64,000 nt of DNA from contig DATNDG010000011.1 in NCBI GenBank assembly GCA_035553515.1, forward strand, positions 1-64,000, in the 5' to 3' direction. Source of the stretch: DAHUYF01 sp035553515 (GTDB taxonomy: Bacteria > Pseudomonadota > Alphaproteobacteria > ATCC43930 > CGMCC-115725). The notes under the pieces were generated by a model. The model was not told where the DNA came from. It saw only the letters and a program-made list of their open reading frames with translations, and made no database searches. Shown here in pieces: positions 8,626-17,340 of this stretch; the first letter of the stretch is position 1; every line of letters begins with the position of its first letter. Position numbers and translations under genes: made by a program.

Positions 8626-9396
8626 ATGAGCGATTCAGCAGGCGCGGGCAGGCTCTTCCTTGAGAGCGGCGGCAGCGGCAGCCCGACGCTGCTGCTGCTG
8701 CACGGGCTCGGCGCCAATGCGACCGTATGGGATGGGCTTCGTCCCATCCTCCAGCAGCGCTGGAAGGGGCGCTGGCTCGCTCCCGATCTGCGCGGGCATG
8801 GCCGTTCCTTCCATCGCGCGCCCTACAGCTTCGGTGCTCATGCCGCCGATCTCGCCGAGCTGTGCGAGCCGGGCGAGGAGGTGGTGGTGCTCGGCCATTC
8901 CATGGGCGGCGCCGTCGCCATGACGCTGGCAAGCCAGTGGTTCGGCGTACAGGTGCGCCAAGTGGTCGCCTTCGGGGTCAAGCTGGTCTGGAGCGCGGAG
9001 GAGATTGGCAAGGCAGAAGCGCTGGCGCGCGCGCCGCTGCGCTGGTTCGAGACGCGCGCGGCGGCGATCGAGCGCCATCTGCGGATCGCCGGCCTCGACG
9101 GGCTGGTCGCGCCGGAGGCGCCGCAAGCCGCGGTGGGGATCGTCGAGGCGGAGGGTCAGTTTCGCCTCGCCGCCGACCCGCGCATCACGCAAGTGGTGGG
9201 AGCGCCGATCGAGACTATCGTGGCGGCGATGCGCGCCCCGCTGAGGCTCGCCGCCGGCGAGCGCGATCCGATGGTGAGCGAGACGCAGATGCGGCGCTTC
9301 GATCCCGATGCGGTGGTGTTGAAAGGCCTCGGCCACAATGCGCATGTCGAGGCGCCCGAGCTTCTCTGGCAGATGGTCGAGGCGGCGCTGGGGTAG
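8626..9396 (+). CDS. Alpha/beta-hydrolase
   Basis: A 256-residue alpha/beta-hydrolase fold protein. It has the oxyanion-hole motif L-L-H-G-L-G-A (residues 24-30), the nucleophile elbow G-H-S-M-G-G with Ser92, a late acid in A-G-E-R-D-P-M and a catalytic His in G-H-N-A-H-V-E. The full triad is present, so it should be an active esterase, lactonase or C-C hydrolase. No signal peptide is seen. It is divergent from the NMT1-type binding-protein gene. The substrate is not predictable. Confidence 0.87.
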   Translation: MSDSAGAGRLFLESGGSGSPTLLLLHGLGANATVWDGLRPILQQRWKGRWLAPDLRGHGRSFHRAPYSFGAHAADLAELCEPGEEVVVLGHSMGGAVAMTLASQWFGVQVRQVVAFGVKLVWSAEEIGKAEALARAPLRWFETRAAAIERHLRIAGLDGLVAPEAPQAAVGIVEAEGQFRLAADPRITQVVGAPIETIVAAMRAPLRLAAGERDPMVSETQMRRFDPDAVVLKGLGHNAHVEAPELLWQMVEAALG

Positions 9397-9418
9397 GGCG
9401 CGGCACCAGCGCGAAGAG

Positions 9419-9451
9419 CAAAAGAAAAAGGCCCCGCCGGAGGCGGGGCCA
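9419..9451 (-). terminator. Rho-independent terminator of the oxlT-like gene
   Basis: Perfect 9-bp GC stem (9431-9439 and 9443-9451) with a 3-base loop. Read on the minus strand it is followed by an uninterrupted U-rich run with one C (plus-strand A-tract 9419-9430). It lies 33 bp beyond the stop of the minus-strand antiporter gene and is the clearest intrinsic terminator in the window. Confidence 0.9.
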
Positions 9452-9483
9452 GAGAACCTGCTTGGGAGGGCAGGTGAAGTCGT

Positions 9484-10791
9484 TCAGGTTGCGGCCACGC
9501 TGGACCGACGCGGCGACCCGGCAAGCGCGCCGACGTTCTTGAGCCGGGCGTTGATCACCGGCCGCAGCACGAAGAAGCCGAGCAGAACGGCAACGACGTT
9601 CATCCCGCAGCCGAGCGCATAGACCGCGTGCCAGTTGCCGGTCGCATGCGTCAGCAGGTTGCCCAGCGGCACGAACAGCGAGGCGCAGCCCTTGGCGGTG
9701 TACATGAGGCCGTAATTGACCGTCACGTATTTACGGCCGAAGGCGTCGCCCACGGTGGCGGCGAACAGGCTGAAGATGTCGCCCCAGAACAGGAACACCA
9801 GCGCGTCGGTGATGATGAACGAGATCGGCGTGGTGCCGAAGAAGCCGAAGGCGATGAGGCAGAGGGCCTCGATGCCGAAGGCGATGCACATCATATTGGC
9901 GCGGCCGATGTGGTCGGAGATCCAGCCATTGAGCGGCCGCCCGAACCCGTTGGTGATGCTGTGGACGCTCAGTGCCATGACAATCGCCGGGGCGGTGATG
10001 CCGAAGAGGGTCACGACCGAGTTGGCAATGCCACGCTCATGGGCGATCGGCGAAAGCTGTGCCGCCGACATGAGGCCGCCCGCTGCGACCAGGAAGAACA
10101 TCGCATACATGCACCAGAAGATCGGCGAGCGCAGCGCACGCGACGGCGGCAGATCTTCGGTGCCTTGCAGCGTCTTGATCTTGTCCATCGCCGGCATTTC
10201 CTCATCGCGCGGCGCGCGGATGAAGAAGGAGCAGGCGACGACGACGGCGCCGAGGATGACCGCGAAAGCGAAGAAGGTATGCGAATAGCCGCTCGTCACG
10301 ATCATCGAGCGAATGGGCGCGATGGTGATGGCGACACCGGCGCCGAAGCCCGCCGCGGTCAAGCCGCCGCAGAGGCCGCGCTTGTCAGGGAACCATTTGA
10401 GCGCGTTGCCGACGGACGTGCCGTAGACGGCGCCACCCGCGAAGCCCGCCAGGGCGCCGCCGACATAGAATTCCCAGAGTTGGGTGGCATTGGCGTTGAT
10501 GAACCATGCGAGGAAGGTGCCGACACCGCCGGCCAGGATCATCCAGCGCGGGCCGATCCGGTCGACGATCCAGCCCTCGACGGGCACCAGCCACGTCTCG
10601 CACAGGATGAAGATGGTGAACGCGACCTGGATTTCCGCCTTGTTCCAGCCGAATGCGTGCTGGATCGGCAGCACGAACAAGGTCCAGGCATATTGCAGGT
10701 TGGCGACTGCCGACATGCAGATGATGCCGAGAATGAGCTGGATCCAGCGGAAGCCCGATCCTCCCGTTCCTGCCTGCGCTTTGCTGATCAT
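9484..10791 (-). CDS. oxlT: MFS oxalate/formate antiporter (OxlT family)
   Basis: The ATG at 10791 sits behind a strong GGGAGAGGA site (10796-10806), giving 435 residues. An upstream GTG at 10809 lies within that site's region and is less likely. Twelve hydrophobic segments with a large central cytoplasmic loop around residues 195-220 mark a major facilitator. N-L-Q-Y-A-W-T-L-F in TM1 and Y-T-A-K-G in TM11, holding the oxalate-binding Lys of OxlT, resemble the oxalate:formate exchanger family. It should import oxalate in exchange for formate. No oxalyl-CoA decarboxylase or formyl-CoA transferase gene is in the window. Symbol given by family likeness only. Confidence 0.85.
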   Translation of the reverse strand: MISKAQAGTGGSGFRWIQLILGIICMSAVANLQYAWTLFVLPIQHAFGWNKAEIQVAFTIFILCETWLVPVEGWIVDRIGPRWMILAGGVGTFLAWFINANATQLWEFYVGGALAGFAGGAVYGTSVGNALKWFPDKRGLCGGLTAAGFGAGVAITIAPIRSMIVTSGYSHTFFAFAVILGAVVVACSFFIRAPRDEEMPAMDKIKTLQGTEDLPPSRALRSPIFWCMYAMFFLVAAGGLMSAAQLSPIAHERGIANSVVTLFGITAPAIVMALSVHSITNGFGRPLNGWISDHIGRANMMCIAFGIEALCLIAFGFFGTTPISFIITDALVFLFWGDIFSLFAATVGDAFGRKYVTVNYGLMYTAKGCASLFVPLGNLLTHATGNWHAVYALGCGMNVVAVLLGFFVLRPVINARLKNVGALAGSPRRSSVAAT

Positions 10792-10998
10792 TTTGGTTTC
10801 CTCTCCCACGGGTTATGATGTGCTTGGTTTTGACTAACCATTTGGCTGGTCGAGGCCCGATCCACCGGATGGCTCGGCCTAATAGTTATCACATACCAAC
10901 AATCTGAAATGATATATGCCAGACCTAACCCCTGCAACAAGAAAGGCAGGGTGGCCGGGGGGTAGAGGAGGGGGCGGCCGGGCGAGCGCCGCCCGCGT

Positions 10999-12780
10999 TC
11001 AGCGGGCGGGGCGCAGCCGGAGCAGGGGGTGACGCTCGCGCTCCTCGGCGACCATCCGGGCGCGCACCCGCAGCAGATCCTTGCGGGAAACGATGCCGAG
11101 GAGCTGGCGCGTGGCGCGGTCGACGATGGGGACGCGGCCGATATCGGCAGCGGCCATGCGGTCGGCGAGGTCGCCGACGAGCTCGTCCGGGTGGCCGATG
11201 AGCACCGACTCGGCCTCGCCGACGACCCCGGCGAGGGTGGTGCCGGGGACCCAGCCCCGCATCAGCCAGCGCAGGGCATCGGCGCGGCTCACCGCGCCGA
11301 TGAGGCGGCGCTCCTCGTCGACGACCGGGTAGCTCTTGTGGCGCCGCTCGCCGGCGGGCGGCTCGCTGGTGAAGAGCTTCACCGCTTCCTCGACCGGCAT
11401 GGTGCCGGGAAGCGTGGCGACCGTGCTGACCATGACATCGGCGATGCGCGTGATCTCGAAGGGATCGACAATGTATTCGCGGGTGATGTGCTGGCCGCGT
11501 CGCGCCAGCTTCTCTGTCAGGATCGAGCGGCGGAGCAGCAGCACGGTGGAGGCAAAAGCGGTGGTGCAGGCGATGAGCAGCGGCAGGAGCGCACCGAAGC
11601 TGTGCGTCAGCTCGAGCAGGAAGACGATACCGGTCAAGGGCGAGCGCATGGTGCCGCCCATGATCGCCGCCATGCCGATCATGGCCCAGTAGCCGGGATC
11701 GGCCAGCGGGATGAAGTGTCCCGCTACCGCGCCGAGGGCGCCGCCCATAATAAGGAGTGGCGCGAGCACGCCGCCCGAAGTGCCGGAGCCGAGCGAGATC
11801 GACCAGATCGAGGCCTTGACCGCGACCAGGACGATAATCGCTTCGATCCCGAGCCGGTTGTTCAGCAGGTCGGCGATGATGTCATAGCCGACACCGAGCG
11901 CGCGCGGCGCGAAGAGGCCGCCGATGCCGACGGCGAGGCCGCCCAGCGCCGGCCACCACATCCAATGGATGGGCAGGCGCCGGAACAGATCCTCGAAACC
12001 ATAGACCATCGCGGTGAGGATGCCGGAACCGCAGCCCTCGACGATGCCGATGCCGACGCAGGCGAGGAGGCCGGGCCAGCCGAGCGCGCCGTAATGGGCC
12101 ATCGGGAAGAGCGGCGCCGTGCCGATGACGAAGGGGCGCAGCACCGCCGCGACGGTGCAGGCGACCGCGACCGGGATGAAGCTGCGCGGCTTCCATTCGA
12201 AGAGCAGCAGTTCGACAGCCAGCAGCACGGCGGCGACCGGGGTGCCGAAGGTGGCCGCCATGCCGGCGGCGGCGCCGGCGACGAGCAGCGTCTTGCGCTC
12301 GGCCGAGGAGAGATGGAGGAACTGGGCGACCAGCGAGCCGAGCGCGCCGCCGGTCATGATGATCGGTCCTTCCGCGCCGAAGGGTCCGCCGGTACCGATG
12401 GCGATCGCCGAGGAGATCGGCTTCAGCACCGCTACCTTGGGCTCGATGCGGCTGCCGCCGATCAGGATCGCCTCGATCGCCTCCGGGATGCCGTGGCCGC
12501 GGATCTTCTCCGAGCCGTAGCGCGCCATGAGGCCGACGACGAGCCCGCCGGCCACCGGCACCAGCGCAGCCCAGAGGCCCAGGGGCGAGCCCGCCGGCGA
12601 CACCATATGCGGGACCCAGGTCCCGAAATAGGCGAGGTGGGTGACCAAGCCGATGAGCCATTGCAGCACGTAGGCGGCGCCGGTGGCGAGGGCGCCGATG
12701 CCGAGCGAGATGCCGGCGAGCATGAGGACGCGCGCATCGGTGGTGAAGTCGCGCAAGGAATCCTTGCTGACGTGGTTCAT
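10999..12780 (-). CDS. CLC-family chloride channel/H+ antiporter with C-terminal CBS pair
   Basis: A 593-residue ClC protein. The anion-pathway motifs are G-H-G-I-P-E (95-100), G-A-E-G-P with the gating Glu at 137, and G-G-V-L-A-P further on. The Ser of the textbook G-S-G-I-P, which contacts chloride, is His here; CBS-bearing bacterial CLCs of the G-H-G-I/V-P-E type share this. Residues from about 430 form two CBS domains (I-A-D-V-M-V-S-T and the C-terminal G-R-V-P-I-V-D), probable adenine-nucleotide sensors. A GC-rich inverted repeat (10989-10996/11002-11009) flanks the stop codon. The start lies near a 214-bp gap to the next gene. Confidence 0.9.
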   Translation of the reverse strand: MNHVSKDSLRDFTTDARVLMLAGISLGIGALATGAAYVLQWLIGLVTHLAYFGTWVPHMVSPAGSPLGLWAALVPVAGGLVVGLMARYGSEKIRGHGIPEAIEAILIGGSRIEPKVAVLKPISSAIAIGTGGPFGAEGPIIMTGGALGSLVAQFLHLSSAERKTLLVAGAAAGMAATFGTPVAAVLLAVELLLFEWKPRSFIPVAVACTVAAVLRPFVIGTAPLFPMAHYGALGWPGLLACVGIGIVEGCGSGILTAMVYGFEDLFRRLPIHWMWWPALGGLAVGIGGLFAPRALGVGYDIIADLLNNRLGIEAIIVLVAVKASIWSISLGSGTSGGVLAPLLIMGGALGAVAGHFIPLADPGYWAMIGMAAIMGGTMRSPLTGIVFLLELTHSFGALLPLLIACTTAFASTVLLLRRSILTEKLARRGQHITREYIVDPFEITRIADVMVSTVATLPGTMPVEEAVKLFTSEPPAGERRHKSYPVVDEERRLIGAVSRADALRWLMRGWVPGTTLAGVVGEAESVLIGHPDELVGDLADRMAAADIGRVPIVDRATRQLLGIVSRKDLLRVRARMVAEERERHPLLRLRPAR

Positions 12781-12994
12781 GTATGCCGGACCTGGGATAA
12801 GGAGGACAGCTCAAGCTGCTGCCGCAGCGCCTTGCCTAATGCCAAACCGGTTAGCCGATGTCAACAAATGAGCGCGCCGGGCTGAATTGCGGCCGGCACA
12901 AAGCTCTGGCGTGGGCTCATCAACGGAGGGTCGTAACTGATCTGAGGCAATGCAACCTGCCTAAATATTAGACATCGGCCGCTTCTCACAATAT

Positions 12995-13987
12995 TCAATT
13001 CTCAACCCGCTCCCAGCTTTCATCCGAGCTGATCTGGTGCTCGCGCTCGAGCGCGGAGTCGATCTGTGCCCCGAGCAAGAATGCCAGGGCTGTGAAATTG
13101 AGCCAGGCGAGCAGACCCATGATCGAGCCGAGGGCACCGTAGGTCTGATCGTAAGGGACGAACTCCGTCACAAAGACCGAGAACGCAATCGAGCCTGCGG
13201 TCCAGAGCAGCATCGCAACGACGCCTCCCAAGCTCATCCACCGTCGACCTTGTTGCATGCGATGCGGCGCATACCGTTGGCCGGCGGCGCGCACGGCCAC
13301 GAAGAGCCCCATAAGGATCGGCCACCGACCAACCGAAATAGCCGTCTTTGCGAGCGGGCTCAGCGGCGCGAGGTCGAGCACCGACGGGAGAACAAGGATG
13401 AACAGGAGCGACAGCAGCACGAAGGGCGCGGTGATCGCCGCCAATACCAGGACGGCTATCTGGTGGTTGATGAAGCCGCGCTTGCTCTTCTCGCCGTAGA
13501 CCAAACCCAGCGCGGTCAGCATACAGGAACCGCCGGAAAGAACGCTCCAGAGGTCGACTGTCACACTGAAGAGAAGTCCGATGCCGAGTGTCTGGCGCGA
13601 GTGTGGGGAGGATAGCAGCCTTATCACGTAGGGGGGCACCAGGTGCGCCACCGGCCGCACGGTTCGTTGTACGTCGAGGGGATCGAAGATCAGCAGCGAC
13701 AGCGAGGCCAGTATGGCAAGCGTCGCGGGGATGGCGAGGAACGCATTGAACGCTGCGCCCGCGGCAATGAATGTGAGATTCTTTTGGGAAGTATCGCGCC
13801 AAAGGCGCAGAACGAACCTTCGCCAGCTGCCCTTGGTGCTTGATCGCGCCGGCGATCGCTTCCGGGCAATGCCGGGAGCACTTGCCCGACGCTTTGCGAC
13901 GATCCCATAAGCGGTCAAACCAAGCGCCAACGCGGCGCCCACCATCGCGGTTGGTTTTTTGGACGGCTGAAAACCTTCGATGCGCAT
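12995..13987 (-). CDS. YihY/virulence factor BrkB family inner-membrane protein
   Basis: A 330-residue membrane protein with about six long hydrophobic segments. Family features visible are N-L-T-F-I-A-A-G-A-A-F-N-A-F-L-A-I-P near residue 70, the W-S-V-L-S-G-G region, and the conserved end segment Y-D-Q-T-Y-G-A-L-G-S-I followed by L-L-A-W-L-N-F and L-L-G-A-Q-I-D. YihY/BrkB proteins were once called ribonuclease BN, but their function in the membrane is unsettled. The N-terminal 60 residues are basic and low in complexity. The gene stands alone and looks less GC-biased than its neighbours. Confidence 0.85.
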   Translation of the reverse strand: MRIEGFQPSKKPTAMVGAALALGLTAYGIVAKRRASAPGIARKRSPARSSTKGSWRRFVLRLWRDTSQKNLTFIAAGAAFNAFLAIPATLAILASLSLLIFDPLDVQRTVRPVAHLVPPYVIRLLSSPHSRQTLGIGLLFSVTVDLWSVLSGGSCMLTALGLVYGEKSKRGFINHQIAVLVLAAITAPFVLLSLLFILVLPSVLDLAPLSPLAKTAISVGRWPILMGLFVAVRAAGQRYAPHRMQQGRRWMSLGGVVAMLLWTAGSIAFSVFVTEFVPYDQTYGALGSIMGLLAWLNFTALAFLLGAQIDSALEREHQISSDESWERVEN

Positions 13988-14284
13988 GCCGTCGATCTCC
14001 CCGTGGGGTTTCGTGATCGCGGATGACTATGAAATCCCTTCGAGTTCCACTGGAAATGTCCATCAACCGACAATTCCCGCCTTTGCCGGTCGGATAACTT
14101 GACCATGAACTGCACGGCTCATACAGTTTGTTGATCGTTCTCGTTCGCACATCGAGCCGCTTTGGTTGCGTCCAACGTCAGATCATTGGGACGCTGACAG
14201 CCGATCGGTAGAGATTTGGCGGCGGCGGTCCCTCCACTTGCAAAGAACACGCTGTCGATCACAGAGCTTTTGGTGACGGCCTAA
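13988..14284. other. Intergenic region between divergent yihY-like and patatin genes
   Basis: About 300 bp that is less GC-rich than the surroundings. I find no convincing ORF, tRNA or strong palindrome. It must hold the two divergent promoters; I cannot place them with confidence. Confidence 0.5.
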
Positions 14285-15433
14285 ATGCCAAAGTATCAGA
14301 GCTCGCCGCAATTGCTGCAGTCGATATCGGAAACGGTGAGCGCGCGCTCGCCGCACCGCGAGCGCAGCGCGGCCGCATCAGGGCGCAAGCAGATTGCGCT
14401 GGCATTGCAGGGCGGCGGTTCGCACGGCGCCTTTACCTGGGGCGTGCTCGATCGCCTGCTCGAGGAGCCGAGCCTCGAGATCGTCGGGGTGAGCGGCACC
14501 AGCGCCGGCGCGATGAATGCCGGCGTGCTGGCGCACGGCCTGCGCGGCGGCGCGGGCGCGGCGCGCGAAGCCTTGCGAGGCTTCTGGGAGGCGCTCGGCC
14601 GCATGCCGGGTTTCGCCACCCTGCGCGGTCCCTGGATGCAGGCCAGCCGGGAATGGCACCTGGAGAATTCGCTGCTCTTCCAGTGGTTCAATTTTCTGAC
14701 GCAGACGCTGTCGCCCTACCAGTTCAATCCCTTCAACATCCACCCGCTCCGGCCGCTGATCGGACAAATCGATTTCGCCGCGCTGCGCAGCGATCCCAAG
14801 GCGATCCGCGTGTTCATCGGCACGACGAATGTCCGCACCGGGCGGCGCCGGGTGTTTGAGAACGGCGAATTGTCGCCGGACGTGCTGCTGGCGTCCGCCT
14901 GCCTGCCGCTGGTGTTTCAGGCGGTCAAGATCGACGGCGAGGCCTATTGGGATGGCGGATATACCGGCAACCCCGCGATCATTCCGCTCTACCAGGAGAC
15001 GGCGGCGCCGGACCTCATCATCATCGGCATCAATCCGCTGTCGCGCGACACGCTGCCGCGAACCGCCCGGGAGATCGCCAACCGTATCGACGAGATCTCC
15101 TTCAATTCCAGCTTCATGCTGGAGCTTTCGGCGATTGCCTTCATCGATCAGCTCCTCGATACCAAGGCGATCGACCCGAGCCGCTTCAGACCGATGCTGC
15201 TGCATGGCATCGATGGCGGGGCAAGGCTCGGCAAGCTCGGCGCATCGAGCAAGATGAACAGCCATCCGGCGTTCCTGCGCTATCTCTATGGCTATGGGCG
15301 AGAAGCCGCGGATGTCTGGCTCGCGAGCCATCTCCACGAGGTCGGTCAGCAGTCGACCGTCGACCTAGCCGAACTGGTGCCGCTGCGGAAGGATTACCAC
15401 CTTGGCCTCGTGACCTCGCCCTGCAGCCCATAG
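14285..15433 (+). CDS. Patatin-like phospholipase
   Basis: A 382-residue patatin-domain lipid acyl hydrolase with a Ser-Asp dyad. The oxyanion motif is Q-G-G-G-S-H-G-A-F (42-50), the nucleophile G-T-S-A-G with Ser73, and the dyad Asp is in Y-W-D-G-G (Asp223). There is no signal peptide. The C-terminal ~120 residues (from R-E-I-A-N-R-I-D-E-I-S-F-N) match the extension common in alphaproteobacterial patatins. It probably cleaves phospholipid or another acyl ester at the inner membrane or in the cytosol. The metallophosphoesterase gene follows on the same strand after 39 bp, so the two may act together. Confidence 0.88.
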   Translation: MPKYQSSPQLLQSISETVSARSPHRERSAAASGRKQIALALQGGGSHGAFTWGVLDRLLEEPSLEIVGVSGTSAGAMNAGVLAHGLRGGAGAAREALRGFWEALGRMPGFATLRGPWMQASREWHLENSLLFQWFNFLTQTLSPYQFNPFNIHPLRPLIGQIDFAALRSDPKAIRVFIGTTNVRTGRRRVFENGELSPDVLLASACLPLVFQAVKIDGEAYWDGGYTGNPAIIPLYQETAAPDLIIIGINPLSRDTLPRTAREIANRIDEISFNSSFMLELSAIAFIDQLLDTKAIDPSRFRPMLLHGIDGGARLGKLGASSKMNSHPAFLRYLYGYGREAADVWLASHLHEVGQQSTVDLAELVPLRKDYHLGLVTSPCSP

Positions 15434-15472
15434 ACGCTTGGCGGGGGGCGACCCGCGTAACGGCCGCACGAT

Positions 15473-17230
15473 ATGAAGTCGATCATCGATCCGCACTGGG
15501 GCGATTTCGAGGACGACAGGTCGAGCACGAAGCGGCGTTCGTTGCTGGCGATCGCGGGTATCCTCCTCGCCGAGATCAGCCTGCCGAGAGTCGCCCTGGC
15601 TTGGATCAGCCTCGTCGGCATGCCGGCGCTCCTGCTCGGGCTCGCACCGCTCGTCGTCTCCGCCGGATTTGCCACCGCTTCGAGAGCGATGGCCACGGCG
15701 GTTGCGGAGATTTCCTCTGCCGCGCTCGTGGTGTTCATGATCGCTCTCGGACTGCTGGGCGGTCGTCCTCTGTTTCGCCTGATGGAACGAAGCTTCTGGA
15801 CGCTCAACTCGCTCACGGTGCAGCCGACCTACGCCCTCTGCCGCGAAGCACTGCGACATGTCGGGATGCTCGGCTCTGCACGTGCCCTGTGGGGACAAGT
15901 GGCGACCGGCGCAGTCACCGCCGCGGCCGCCGGCCTGTTGATCGGCGCCCTCGCGCTGGGGCTCATCCTCGTCGCCTGGCCGGCCTCGCGATGGATCGGC
16001 CAGGCGACGGATCTGACCTCGCCGCATCGCTTGATTCTCCCCGCGCTGGCCAACGGCGTCCTTATCGTGTCTGCCTATTTCGCGGCCGCCTCGGTGGTCT
16101 GGGGATGGGCGGATGCGACGATGCAGCAACCGCGGGACTTGAAGGAATTCGATACGTCTACGGAGGATCGCCCGTCCTGGCGCATCGCGCATCTGTCCGA
16201 CCTGCATTTCGTCGGAGAGCGCTTCGGCTGGCGCATCGAAAGCGGCCGCTCGGGTCCGCGGGGCAACAGCCGCATGGCCCGTGCCTTTGCGCAACTCGAG
16301 GCGCTGCACGGCCAGACACCCGTCGATATCGTTCTGATCAGCGGAGACATCACCGACGCCGGCCGGTCCGCGGAATGGGCCGAGTTCCTTGACATGCTCT
16401 CCGGCCATCCGCAGCTCGCCCAGCGCGTCCTGATCGTGCCGGGGAACCATGACATCAACATCGTCGATCGAGGTAATCCAGCCAGGCTCGAGCTCCCGAC
16501 AAGCCCCAGCAAGCGGCTGCGTCAGCTCCGCGCCATTTCCGCAATCGCCGCGCTGCAGGGAGAACGCGTCCGCGTCATCGACCATGCCGCCCGGCGCCTG
16601 GGCGGAACGCTCGCCGACGCGCTCGCGCCGCGGCTCGATGCCATCGTGCGCTTCGCCGATACCGGGACATTTCGTCTTTCTACGCAGCTGCACAATCTCT
16701 GGGACGATATCTTCCCCATGATCTTGCCGCCGGACTCAGAGACCGGCCTCGGGGTCATCCTGCTGAATTCGAATGCCGAGACGCATTTCTCCTTCACCAA
16801 TGCGCTCGGCATGGTCTCGGCCGTCCAGGTGCGTGGGATCGATATTGCCGTGAGCCACTATCCTCAGGCGCGGTGGCTCGTGGTGCTGCACCATCATCTG
16901 GTCGAATATCCCAACCGCGCCGTCGCCTTTTCCGAGCGCATCGGCACGGCGGTGATCAACGGCAGCTGGTTCACGCGGCGGCTACAACGGCTGGCGGATC
17001 GCGCCATCGTCATGCACGGGCATCGGCACATTGACTGGATCGGGGAATGCGGCGGACTGGCGATCGTATCGGCACCGTCGCCGGTCATGGGCGCCACGGA
17101 CGACGTCGCCACGTGCTTTCATGTGCAAACCGTCACGATCGGCGCGGATGGGCGCTTGATGCTGCGGGCCTCCCAACGCGTCGATATCAGCGGAGATTTC
17201 CGGGGAAGAGCAGATTTGGCGGATGCATGA
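15473..17230 (+). CDS. Membrane-anchored metallophosphoesterase
   Basis: A 585-residue protein. The first ~215 residues form several transmembrane segments, and the rest is a calcineurin-like phosphoesterase. All metal-binding blocks are present: S-D-L-H-F (Asp243), G-D-I-T-D, G-N-H-D (Asn325), L-H-H-H near 473 and G-H-R-H near 515. The active site should face the cytosol if the first segment runs in-out, but topology is uncertain. It lies 39 bp after the patatin gene. Substrates of such proteins include phospholipid head groups, UDP-diacylglucosamine and cyclic nucleotides. Co-occurrence with a patatin favours a lipid-related role (inference). Confidence 0.83.
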   Translation: MKSIIDPHWGDFEDDRSSTKRRSLLAIAGILLAEISLPRVALAWISLVGMPALLLGLAPLVVSAGFATASRAMATAVAEISSAALVVFMIALGLLGGRPLFRLMERSFWTLNSLTVQPTYALCREALRHVGMLGSARALWGQVATGAVTAAAAGLLIGALALGLILVAWPASRWIGQATDLTSPHRLILPALANGVLIVSAYFAAASVVWGWADATMQQPRDLKEFDTSTEDRPSWRIAHLSDLHFVGERFGWRIESGRSGPRGNSRMARAFAQLEALHGQTPVDIVLISGDITDAGRSAEWAEFLDMLSGHPQLAQRVLIVPGNHDINIVDRGNPARLELPTSPSKRLRQLRAISAIAALQGERVRVIDHAARRLGGTLADALAPRLDAIVRFADTGTFRLSTQLHNLWDDIFPMILPPDSETGLGVILLNSNAETHFSFTNALGMVSAVQVRGIDIAVSHYPQARWLVVLHHHLVEYPNRAVAFSERIGTAVINGSWFTRRLQRLADRAIVMHGHRHIDWIGECGGLAIVSAPSPVMGATDDVATCFHVQTVTIGADGRLMLRASQRVDISGDFRGRADLADA

Positions 17231-17241
17231 GCCCGCGACCT

Positions 17242-17296
17242 GATGCCGAGATGGCGGTGCAGCACTTCCGGACGGGCTGCGCACGAGGTCGGCCGA
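17242..17296 (-). pseudogene. Remnant of the 3' end of a livF-type ABC ATPase gene
   Basis: About 55 bases closely match the last codons of the intact livF at 33311-33365 and its stop region. On the minus strand, one frame reads R-P-E-V-L-H-R-H-L-G-I, against R-P-E-V-L-H-R-H-L-G-V-stop in the intact gene. A one-base length difference upstream breaks the frame, and the stop codon is lost. The remnant sits in the 110-bp gap between the convergent metallophosphoesterase and RND pump genes, so it is non-coding debris of a duplication or rearrangement. Confidence 0.6.
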
Positions 17297-17340
17297 GCCC
17301 GTCGGCGGCATGATCGAGGCTCTCGGCGGGGAGAGATGCG

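Noticed and set aside
11029..12885. 618-codon plus-strand frame opposite the CLC gene
   Set aside because: It mirrors the CLC codons on the other strand, is full of charged low-complexity runs (Asp, Arg, Glu, Gly) and has no family motif; high-GC genes commonly create such antisense frames.
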